Origin: an uncultured Bacteroidales bacterium
GTDB taxonomy: Bacteria > Bacteroidota > Bacteroidia > Bacteroidales > Paludibacteraceae
Reading direction: 5' to 3'
Assembly: GCA_949282265.1 (NCBI GenBank)
Contig: CASDOZ010000005.1
Location: forward strand, 109,678-173,677
Length of the DNA: 64,000 nt
The position numbers were made by a program, and so were the translations under genes. Positions within the stretch are counted from its first letter, which is position 1, and each line of letters begins with the position of its first letter. This document shows positions 16,934 through 25,431 of the stretch, in pieces. The notes under the pieces are model-generated. The model ran no database searches and was not told the origin of the DNA. It was given only the letters and a program-made list of their open reading frames with translations.

Positions 16934-17655
16934 AAGCCATGATTTTTGCAGCCGGATTAGGTACACGGCTCAAACCACTCACAGACCGGATTCCCAAAGC
17001 CTTGGTGCCCATTCAGGGCAAACCGTTGCTGGAACACCTGATCTTAAAATTGAAAGCAGCCGGCTTTGACGAACTGGTCATAAACGTGCACCATTTCCCC
17101 GATCAGATCATCAGCTTCCTGCAACAGAAAAACAATTTCGGCCTGCATATAGATATTTCCGATGAGCGCGACATGCTGCTCGACACAGGCGGCGGCCTGC
17201 TCAAAGCACGCCGCTTTTTTGCCGATGAGCCTTTCCTTGCACACAATGTGGACATCCTGTCCAATCTTGATTTAAAAGACTTAATGTCAGCACACTGCAA
17301 GAATGATTTGGCGACTATGGTAGTCAGTCAACGGCAGACTGCACGCTACCTGCTTTTCAACACAAAAAACCAACTCCGTGGTTGGCAAAACATACAAACC
17401 GGCGAGACAAAGCCGCAGGGCTTGAATACAGACGGACTACACCCACTTGCATTCTCCGGCATACAAGTCCTGTCCCCCGCCATTTTCGACTGCATGAGCG
17501 ACATGCCGCCCAAATTCTCCATGATAGACTTGTATCTGAAATGCTGCACGACACATAACATCCAGGCATACGTACCAAACAACTACCGCATGTTGGATGT
17601 CGGAAAAATCAATATGATACAAGAGGCGGAGGATTTCCTTGTTAATTTCAACTAA
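16930..17655 (+). CDS. Sugar-1-phosphate nucleotidyltransferase (MurU-like)
   Basis: A 241-residue nucleotidyltransferase. The start at 16930 gives MKAMIFAAGLGTRLKPLT, the GxGTRxxPLT nucleotide-binding loop, at the very N-terminus, and PKALVPIQGKP follows. DTGGGLL and NVDIL (metal-binding Asp) are also present. In the MurU role it makes UDP-MurNAc from MurNAc-1-phosphate. Four-base overlap with the kinase gene implies coupled translation. Confidence 0.85.
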   Translation: MKAMIFAAGLGTRLKPLTDRIPKALVPIQGKPLLEHLILKLKAAGFDELVINVHHFPDQIISFLQQKNNFGLHIDISDERDMLLDTGGGLLKARRFFADEPFLAHNVDILSNLDLKDLMSAHCKNDLATMVVSQRQTARYLLFNTKNQLRGWQNIQTGETKPQGLNTDGLHPLAFSGIQVLSPAIFDCMSDMPPKFSMIDLYLKCCTTHNIQAYVPNNYRMLDVGKINMIQEAEDFLVNFN

Positions 17656-17666
17656 TTGCATAAAAT

Positions 17667-17825
17667 ATTCCGGTCAAAGGCCGGAATAACAGGAAAACAA
17701 GGATACGAAGCATTGGCACAAACAAGAAATGCGCCGGACACATATCCTCTAAACAACACGCTACTTTTCCACACGCACCATCTCCGTTAATATGAAACTC
17801 ACATTCCGGCTTTCAAGCCGGAATG
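17667..17825. repeat. Two REP-like palindromes in an intergenic region
   Basis: Between genes (17656-17881) there is no coding signal. It holds ATTCCGG/CCGGAAT (17667-17673 with 17681-17687) and a stronger 11-base inverted repeat, CATTCCGGCTT/AAGCCGGAATG (17802-17812 with 17815-17825), with the same core. They look like members of a dispersed palindromic family. Confidence 0.55.
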
Positions 17826-17881
17826 ACAAAAACCTCATAACGCCGACCAGCTATTTTGTAAATCCCATGCCAAACTGACAC

Positions 17882-17914
17882 AAAAAAATCGGGGATGCCT
17901 CACGGCATCCCCGA
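17882..17914 (-). terminator. Terminator of the GH85 locus
   Basis: TCGGGGATGCC (17889-17899) pairs perfectly with GGCATCCCCGA (17904-17914) around a TCAC loop. Read leftward it is followed by seven T. Confidence 0.85.
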
Positions 17915-17954
17915 CCCACAACATAATAGACAAAACGTACTACCGACGTCTTTT

Positions 17955-20900
17955 TTATTGTTTAATCAATTTCACTGTCTTGACTGTCTTGCCTTCGGCG
18001 TTCGCCATTCTTACAATGTAGGAACCCGGAGTTGCATTTACAGACACACGGATAACTTCGCCACCGGCAGCATCTACTGCATGCGAGGAAACAAGGCTTC
18101 CTGCCAGGTCAAATACCTGAATGGTGTATGCACCCTTTTCTGCAAAGTTCACAAACAGTTCATCCACAAACGGATTCGGATAAACGCGTGTATCAACCGC
18201 GGATACTTCGTCTACACCCGAAGTCTGTTTGATAACAACCACATCAATGGATTTGCTTTCGCTGCTTCCCCAGCCGTTCGACAATGTCAATGTAGCCGTA
18301 TAGGTTCCACCTTCCGAATATTCAACCTTGGCCGTACCGGCTGTAGTGTTTCCTGTTGCCGAATTTATCGTTGCCGTTTTGTGGAATTCCCATGTTGGCA
18401 AGGTTTCTATCTTGTAATTCGTTCCGGAGATAAACGGAGCGCCTGCAGCAAAGGTTTCTTCCAGATATTCCAGCGGATTAGCAAATGTCATCATACTTGC
18501 CGTCAAAGTTTTATTACTTCCGGTACTATATATTTTACCATCCGCAGCAGGATCTGTTTCAAAGTCCCAATAGCCAATCAAAGCCTCCGATGGATTATCA
18601 ATATGCTGCATGGAAGCTTTTACTTCTGAAGCCGTAAGTGCCTTGTTATATAACTGGAATTCGTCCAGGGTAGCATCCAGACCAGCACGCATATCATTGT
18701 TTGCACCGGCAAGTCCGCCAACCATAATCACATTATCATTCTTCCAGGCATACAAATCGGTAATACCAGAATATCCGCCAACCCGAACACCGTTAATATA
18801 CAAATCCATGGAACGGCCATTGCTATATCCGACAACGATAGCCACGTGATACCACTGTCCCGGTGAGAATTCCTTTTCCACATGAATTTCGCTACCTGCA
18901 TTCGAAGTTCTTCTGAAGCAGAATTTAAACGTATTGTCTGTTAAAATATCATTCCAGATATATCCCCACTGATTTGCAGGATAATCATCCGATATACTTC
19001 TTACATTCAACAACTGGGTTCCTGCTCCAAGATGGTTATAACGGTTGGGACAGAACCAGAAGCAAATCGAGAACGGCGTCCGGTCATTAAAGCCCAATTG
19101 CCCTGCTGGTATACCAAATGCCCTTTCACCCAGAGCCAAACCACGTGAAACATAACCATCCGCATCACGGCCAACATAAGTATAAGTAACTTCGTCACCT
19201 GTATTGACACTGATATCTGCTGTTTTATTGTTGGCTTTCAGTTCCTTGATTTCCGGCATGGCACCAACTGCCTCCGGTGAAATCTGAATCAGACCTTCAC
19301 GGGTTACCGCTGAACCATCCGAAGTATATTTCAGGTCATATATACCTACCTCCGCCAACGAAGTTGTGAACGATGTTCCCGTATAGGTTTGTCCAACCGG
19401 TGTTCCTGCTGCATCAAGAATTGTCCATGTTGCACTTGCATGGTTCGGGTCATCGAAGCTAACCGTAAAGTTTTCATTGGGCTTGATAACCGGCTTGTCG
19501 ATGGAAATACCTTCTACAATTGCCAATTTAGGAACATCTATATAATTACTCCATGCAATTTCCGATTCCGAATCGCCATCAATGCTGACAGCCGAAACAC
19601 CTATTCTGAACTTCTGAGTTCCATTAAGATCTACCGGAGCTCCCACTACATATGCACCCCAGGATGTAGTTGCCGTACACATAACCGGTTCACCATCCTG
19701 CTGCTGATAATAGATTTTATAATACCATGCATTCACTTCATCATTGTAAATCGGTTCAACACCGTTGCGGTCCTTCATTTTGAAAATAACCTTGAAGTCC
19801 ACACCCTTGTAGTTGGCACCCAGACTCATGCTCTTTACAATTGTCGGAGTTGACGGTGTGGGCGTTGCCCCACGTTTAATCGAGATTTCACCGATCAAGA
19901 CCTCAAAATCAGCTGAAGTATTCTGGAAGCGCAATCCCAACATAGCCAATGTTTTTCCTGCCATTTGGATATGAATTGGAAGAGAGCTCACCTTTATCGT
20001 CTTTTCTATCCACACCTCATTATCCGCTTTCAACGTGCCTATGTTAGTTGCAAGAGCTGTTCCTTCCGCATCTTTGGCACAATAGCTCCATGCCATGGTA
20101 CCCGTTCCGCTAAGCACTTTGTAACGGATGGTAAACTCATCATTTGCTTGCAACGGATACTCCGTCTTGAACAACTGCAAGTATTCCAAATCGGTTTTTC
20201 CAGAAATAGCCAGACAAGAACCGCCAAACCAAGCATCGTCCCACGTAAATTCGGCTTTCATGCCGGTTGCAGGAACTTCACTCTCGTCACGTCCCATAAA
20301 CGTTGAAGTCCACCACCAACGCCAAGTAGGCATATAGTCCTGGATACCGATATTGTACCATTCACCCTCAAACTCGCGTTCGCCCTTCACATTGAAGAAA
20401 GTACCGTTACCCAAGTTGAAATAGGTTACGAAAGGTTCTTTTGACAAGTCATCCGTTTTCAGCACACTGCGCGCCGTAATAAAACTGGAGAAGCCATGGA
20501 AATTATCATTTTTAGAGGAATGTCCCAGGAAATTAGTGATTGGAGGCGTATTTACCGGATTATAGGAAGAACCTGTAAACACATTCTCGCTAATCAACTG
20601 GTAGGTCGATTGTTTTGCTTTATCGGTAGAGCCCAATTCGGCACGGTCAGTAAAAATCATATTCATGCTATGGGCACCCCATAAACCAACGGATATTTTA
20701 TAGCTTTTAAGATCAGTCCAGTTCGTATAGTCACGTCCCTGAAAATCCATACCGGCATAGCAATCGTAACTGTCACGGCCTAAATTTTCTGCTGTACGCT
20801 GGGCCGTAGAAAGACCAACGGCACCCCAGTTATAATTAAAAAAGTAAGCATCGGAAGTCGGACTACCGTTATATTGGAACCAGTCCTGGTTACTTGACGA

Positions 20901-21659
20901 CAACCAGTCTGTACCTCCCACACTTCCTCCATTAGCCATTAATGAATACCATGCATTGGTAAAATTAGGCCAATTGTATTTATCCCTGTTGGCAAATGCC
21001 TGGGACAACAAACTTTTCATTTCGCTTGTCAAAGTAGCCGTTGCATTAAACTCCGAGTTGAAACCTATACCATCAATACCGTAATAGCGCAGGAATTTCA
21101 GGAATTTTTCTGTTCCTCCCTGATAAAGGGCATGTATATTGGCACCATGAGGAACGGTATTTACATCCTGAGATGAATCCCATGGAACGGAGGCCACAAC
21201 TGATGTCCTTACTCCGTTTTTATGGCAAGCATCGATAAAGGCAGCCGGCATACGTACGAAAGGTGCTGTCCAGTTACCATAGATATCCACATAGCTCCAC
21301 ATGGTAAACACCTCCGAATCATAATGATAACTTGGAAGCGCATTCCATTGGTCAACGCCAATCGGACACCACCACAATAGCTTGCGGTTATAATCAAGTC
21401 CCTTATCCACTTGTGTTTCCGTATTGACAAAACGGTCTTTCAGACGTACACGCGAGATAAAGAACTCCTCATCATCCGCACAATCTGAATACAATACAGG
21501 GTTTGAATAGCTCCAGGTCCCATAAGCAGTAGAGAATTCCTGTTTTGTTTCACCCACATACTTCTCATGATCGGGGTACTGAGCAAACAAGGTTCCGCTT
21601 GCCAACAAGACAAACAGTCCCAAAGCTAAAAACTTCATTTTCTTCATAGATTTCACCAT
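17955..21659 (-). CDS. Endo-beta-N-acetylglucosaminidase, GH85, multidomain T9SS protein
   Basis: A 1234-residue secreted enzyme. After the signal peptide (ending near GTLFAQ), residues about 35-450 match glycoside hydrolase family 85, which cuts the GlcNAc-GlcNAc core of N-glycans. YYGIDGIGFNSEF (residues 192-204) carries the catalytic Asn201 and Glu203 in the family's N-x-E arrangement. Then come a beta-sandwich (about 460-610), Ig/Fn3-like segments, a LamG/concanavalin-like domain (about 860-1040, with GQWYHVAIVV and TLDEFQLYNKAL), a PKD-like region and a T9SS sorting domain (VYPNPFVDELFVNF, then PGSYIVRMA). The start may be the ATG at 21647 or 21638 instead. It is last in a SusC-SusD locus. 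Confidence 0.87.
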   Translation of the reverse strand: MVKSMKKMKFLALGLFVLLASGTLFAQYPDHEKYVGETKQEFSTAYGTWSYSNPVLYSDCADDEEFFISRVRLKDRFVNTETQVDKGLDYNRKLLWWCPIGVDQWNALPSYHYDSEVFTMWSYVDIYGNWTAPFVRMPAAFIDACHKNGVRTSVVASVPWDSSQDVNTVPHGANIHALYQGGTEKFLKFLRYYGIDGIGFNSEFNATATLTSEMKSLLSQAFANRDKYNWPNFTNAWYSLMANGGSVGGTDWLSSSNQDWFQYNGSPTSDAYFFNYNWGAVGLSTAQRTAENLGRDSYDCYAGMDFQGRDYTNWTDLKSYKISVGLWGAHSMNMIFTDRAELGSTDKAKQSTYQLISENVFTGSSYNPVNTPPITNFLGHSSKNDNFHGFSSFITARSVLKTDDLSKEPFVTYFNLGNGTFFNVKGEREFEGEWYNIGIQDYMPTWRWWWTSTFMGRDESEVPATGMKAEFTWDDAWFGGSCLAISGKTDLEYLQLFKTEYPLQANDEFTIRYKVLSGTGTMAWSYCAKDAEGTALATNIGTLKADNEVWIEKTIKVSSLPIHIQMAGKTLAMLGLRFQNTSADFEVLIGEISIKRGATPTPSTPTIVKSMSLGANYKGVDFKVIFKMKDRNGVEPIYNDEVNAWYYKIYYQQQDGEPVMCTATTSWGAYVVGAPVDLNGTQKFRIGVSAVSIDGDSESEIAWSNYIDVPKLAIVEGISIDKPVIKPNENFTVSFDDPNHASATWTILDAAGTPVGQTYTGTSFTTSLAEVGIYDLKYTSDGSAVTREGLIQISPEAVGAMPEIKELKANNKTADISVNTGDEVTYTYVGRDADGYVSRGLALGERAFGIPAGQLGFNDRTPFSICFWFCPNRYNHLGAGTQLLNVRSISDDYPANQWGYIWNDILTDNTFKFCFRRTSNAGSEIHVEKEFSPGQWYHVAIVVGYSNGRSMDLYINGVRVGGYSGITDLYAWKNDNVIMVGGLAGANNDMRAGLDATLDEFQLYNKALTASEVKASMQHIDNPSEALIGYWDFETDPAADGKIYSTGSNKTLTASMMTFANPLEYLEETFAAGAPFISGTNYKIETLPTWEFHKTATINSATGNTTAGTAKVEYSEGGTYTATLTLSNGWGSSESKSIDVVVIKQTSGVDEVSAVDTRVYPNPFVDELFVNFAEKGAYTIQVFDLAGSLVSSHAVDAAGGEVIRVSVNATPGSYIVRMANAEGKTVKTVKLIKQ

Positions 21660-21731
21660 TTAAGTAATTGATTAATATTAGGTTATTGGTTTTTATTTTC
21701 GGGTAACCTTGATGATTACCCGAAAAAATCT

Positions 21732-23672
21732 TTATTCATATTTCAGTACTTCACCAGTAATCGAAACCTCTTTACCACCCTTCTGGGCTTTCAGGTCAAA
21801 CTTGAGGTTACCTGTATCAAGCACTTCTACTGTTCCTGATGTAATATCCGGATTTTCACCGTTCGGATATATCACCTGCGACCCTGCAATAAAATCTGTT
21901 CCATAAGTCAGCGTCTTACCGGGAGTCAATACGATTTCTGAGCCATCTGCCGTATACAAATTAAAGTCATACGTATCACCTTCCATAGAGAATACTTGAA
22001 TCTTTGTTCCCTTCAGACTACCGGAAGAAGCAATCTCTGACACATAAAGATATTCAGTAGGATTAAACACCAAATCCTCTATCTCTATATCAGCGGCAGA
22101 AATAACTGTGATTTCTTTCTCTGCCGACCAGGTCTTGTCATAATCATCTGTTACGGAGGCTGTAATAGTTGCCTTGCCTGCCCCGACTGCTGTTATCGTA
22201 CCATCTGGAGCAACAGTAGCCACTTTTTCATCCGAACTGGTCCAAGTCACAACCACATCATCCGTATTGTAATTTGATTTTGCCGACAAATTGACATCCC
22301 ATTGAGTTGTTTCCGTTTCTACCAGTTCCGTCTTCAAGTTATTGACAAAAGCTATACTTTCCAGGCTCAGCTTGGCGGTAATAGTCACGGAAGCGCTCTT
22401 GTCACGGCAGGTAGCTGTAATGGTAAACACACCAGCCTTCCAAATGGTAAAGGAACCGGCATCATTACCATCTGTGACTACCGTAGCCACTTCCTCTTTG
22501 GAAGAAGTCCATTCTACCGGCCAGTCAACTGTCGCCGTAAGCGGATCTACGCTCAAATAATCAAACAAGGAAAATCCACGTTCCGAAGTAACCAGATCTT
22601 CACCTATCATTGCTTTGATACCATCCATGTCAAATGTCACGGAATTGACTATCGTATTATTGATATCAACAACCGAACAACTGGCTACGATTTTGTTGCC
22701 CAGAGCTTCAATGGTAATATCCGTACTGCCTTCCAAGTTTCCTGCGCGTACAACAATCCACAATTGGGAAGAATCCCGGACAAATTCGGTCTTTTCAATA
22801 ATCAAAGCAGAACTGCCGGAAGTGGTATAGGTGAATGCATCTTCCATTTTTTCCAAATGTGCCGCATCATCCGGCTGAAGACGATAATAAGCTTTGACAG
22901 TATCTGTCTCATTCAATTTAATCCGATAAGAACTCTCTTTGACCAAATCAGGATTGTCCGTCAAGGACAAATCAATTGCATTAAATGACAGATACAAACG
23001 CATACTGATATGTACGACACAAGTAACCGATGTTTCACCGGCCGAAACCGTAATTTCCACATCCTTTTCGGTTGTTATATCCTCGGTTCTCTTAAGTACA
23101 ATATGATAATCCTTGTTTCCGGCAGCCAGATCTTCTTCTGTCGGAGCCAACAGAATGGGAGTTATCAGGGTCGTATCCGAAGATGTAACTATCAGATCGA
23201 ACTTGGACAAGATGTCATCCGAAACCGACAATGTCAGTGTGTCCGTATAGGTTTGCGCCGGATTCTGGTAAACATCATAGCGGTCCAGCACCAATCCGGA
23301 AGCATCCGGTGCATCCCATGCATTTACCGTAACGGCAGACATTACAATCCGTCCATTGTTGCATACGGCTTTTACAACAGCTTGTCCCGGACTAACTGCA
23401 GTCATCAAACCGTTTTCATCAATCGTTGCGACTTCGGTATATGCGGCATCAGTCGGAACCTGGTCTATTACGCTCCATTCTATGCCATCTGCATAAACCC
23501 GGTTGAATTCCATGGATTGTTCCCATACGGAAAACTGGAAGGTCTCCTTCGGGTGAATGGCCAAGTCGGTTTTATTCAACGAATAGAATACCGTACTATC
23601 CTCCTTGCAAGCCGCAAAAGCGACAAGCAAAACCGTAAACAATAAATATACTGTTTTCTTATTCATATTCAT
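21732..23672 (-). CDS. Ig-like surface lipoprotein of the GH85 locus
   Basis: A 646-residue protein with a lipoprotein signal peptide (FTVLLVAFAACKE; lipobox AFAAC with Cys near residue 22). Most of it is repeated Ig-like BIG_2-type domains, with the recurring pattern ATV-DG-TAVGAGKATITA (for example about residues 75-110 and 465-520). Position directly after susD suggests a surface glycan-binding protein, but no carbohydrate-binding signature is visible, so the role is inferred from context. Confidence 0.7.
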   Translation of the reverse strand: MNMNKKTVYLLFTVLLVAFAACKEDSTVFYSLNKTDLAIHPKETFQFSVWEQSMEFNRVYADGIEWSVIDQVPTDAAYTEVATIDENGLMTAVSPGQAVVKAVCNNGRIVMSAVTVNAWDAPDASGLVLDRYDVYQNPAQTYTDTLTLSVSDDILSKFDLIVTSSDTTLITPILLAPTEEDLAAGNKDYHIVLKRTEDITTEKDVEITVSAGETSVTCVVHISMRLYLSFNAIDLSLTDNPDLVKESSYRIKLNETDTVKAYYRLQPDDAAHLEKMEDAFTYTTSGSSALIIEKTEFVRDSSQLWIVVRAGNLEGSTDITIEALGNKIVASCSVVDINNTIVNSVTFDMDGIKAMIGEDLVTSERGFSLFDYLSVDPLTATVDWPVEWTSSKEEVATVVTDGNDAGSFTIWKAGVFTITATCRDKSASVTITAKLSLESIAFVNNLKTELVETETTQWDVNLSAKSNYNTDDVVVTWTSSDEKVATVAPDGTITAVGAGKATITASVTDDYDKTWSAEKEITVISAADIEIEDLVFNPTEYLYVSEIASSGSLKGTKIQVFSMEGDTYDFNLYTADGSEIVLTPGKTLTYGTDFIAGSQVIYPNGENPDITSGTVEVLDTGNLKFDLKAQKGGKEVSITGEVLKYE

Positions 23673-23692
23673 AACTTCTTTTCAATTAAAGA

Positions 23693-25420
23693 TTAAAAAT
23701 TATCTGGGATCGGCCACCCGTTTTCATCACGCTGGGTCCAGTCTGTCGTATCCCACCATACCTGTGTTCCTGCTGCATTGGGAGCCCCCAAAGCTGTTTC
23801 TATATTCGATAGATTAGCCAAATCATTCGAAGTTTCCATATTGAACGGAATACGCCTAATCTGTGTTTCCACATCAAAAGAATTGTCATAAGTCCAACCC
23901 TTATCCTCGGGAACCGGGAATACGCGCGGATAACCTGTGCGGCGGAATGTAGTCCAGGCTTCAGCCCCCATTGGGAAATTGGCTATGTATTTCTGGGTAA
24001 TGATTTTCTCAAGTTTTACTTCATTCTCATCACTTTCATCCCATTTTACTCCAACTGTAACACGTCCCTTACAACTGTTAGACGGCACGTAATAATCCGT
24101 ATAATCCACATTTTTCACTTTTGTTTTTTGCAGGTAGGCATCAGCTTGTCCACCCAAGCCGTAAGCATCAAAAGCACAACGAACACCACGTTCGTAATAA
24201 TCCTGCGCCGTTCCTTTGACATTCCAACCACGCAAAGCAGCTTCCGACAAGTTGAATAAATTCTCTGCTACTTTGAAATATGCCCGTGGCATGTAACGGT
24301 CTGCGAAAGCAGAAAATGTTCCATAACCGACAGTATTTCCAGAGTTTCCATACATTTGTACGCCATTGCGTATTCCCACGTAATCTTTGCCAGATTGAAG
24401 CATCAAGGCTCCACCTTCCCTTGCCTTTATAGCGGCTGAATTCTTGGAGAACCATTTTTCCAGCAATGGGTGTTCATAACGTTTAAGAATATTTTCCAAA
24501 GTAGCACCCAGGCGGATATCATTCCATACCGCAGATATCTGGTATAGGCAATGTTGTGTTTGGCCATCATCTGGCAATTGGAAATCACCATCGGTTTCAA
24601 GCAATACACCAATCGGATCTGCCATAACTTCTTCTGCAACGGTTTGCGCCCAAGTTGGATCTGCATTTACCATATTCAAGGCCATGCGCAAACGGATAGA
24701 ATTGGCAAATTTCACCCATTTTTCCCAATTGCCATCCGAATAACCGCCCTTAGTTCCTTCTATGCGCTGCAATTTAGTTGCATCCGGCCTTGCTGTTTTC
24801 AATGTTTCCACTGCTTCAGCCAAATCATTCAAAATCAATTCGTAACATGTCCTTCCACTATAATAATTCAATGGAGGAGTTTCTTTTTTATTCCGATAAT
24901 CATCATAAGGCATAGTACCATAGAAATCAACCAGTTCCTGCATGCTGTATCCATATAGGATTTGAGCGATTGCTTTCCATTCCGGCAAATTATGATTTTC
25001 ATTAGCTGCATAAGTATAAGCATGATACAAATACGGGAAAAGTTTCATGCTCTCACCCAATGGTCCTTGATAGTAAGTATTCGGATAATGATAGATATAG
25101 GGCAAACGACCACCATATTGGAAATCACTGTTACTTACCGACATATACCCGGAAAAGGCATCCACACTATTTGAACGTTGATACTGGTATTTATGTTCCC
25201 TGTAATCTATGACATATACTAAACCACTCTGGAGCTGGCCTTCCAAGTTCTCAGTCGAAACATCTTCAAACGAATTGGAAGCATCACCCTCTTCTGAGGT
25301 TCCTTTATCTGGGAAAACCTGATTTTCCAGCAAGTCTGCCTTTGGGCCACAATACACAAATCCCAACAAAAACAAGGGCATTATAGCCATACGAATTACT
25401 ATTTTTGATATTCTATTCAT
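23693..25420 (-). CDS. SusD/RagB-like glycan-binding lipoprotein
   Basis: A 575-residue SusD-like protein that should cap the SusC channel at the outer surface. The segments PEWKAIAQILYGYSMQELVDFYGTMPYDD, YELILNDLAEAVETL and NSIRLRMALNMV are the TPR-like helices of the SusD family (the SusD-like_2 type). The signal peptide ends in LLGFVYCG; Tyr just before the acylated Cys is unusual for a lipobox. It lies 11 bases after susC, so the two are co-expressed. Confidence 0.88.
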   Translation of the reverse strand: MNRISKIVIRMAIMPLFLLGFVYCGPKADLLENQVFPDKGTSEEGDASNSFEDVSTENLEGQLQSGLVYVIDYREHKYQYQRSNSVDAFSGYMSVSNSDFQYGGRLPYIYHYPNTYYQGPLGESMKLFPYLYHAYTYAANENHNLPEWKAIAQILYGYSMQELVDFYGTMPYDDYRNKKETPPLNYYSGRTCYELILNDLAEAVETLKTARPDATKLQRIEGTKGGYSDGNWEKWVKFANSIRLRMALNMVNADPTWAQTVAEEVMADPIGVLLETDGDFQLPDDGQTQHCLYQISAVWNDIRLGATLENILKRYEHPLLEKWFSKNSAAIKAREGGALMLQSGKDYVGIRNGVQMYGNSGNTVGYGTFSAFADRYMPRAYFKVAENLFNLSEAALRGWNVKGTAQDYYERGVRCAFDAYGLGGQADAYLQKTKVKNVDYTDYYVPSNSCKGRVTVGVKWDESDENEVKLEKIITQKYIANFPMGAEAWTTFRRTGYPRVFPVPEDKGWTYDNSFDVETQIRRIPFNMETSNDLANLSNIETALGAPNAAGTQVWWDTTDWTQRDENGWPIPDNF

Positions 25421-25431
25421 AATCCAATATA

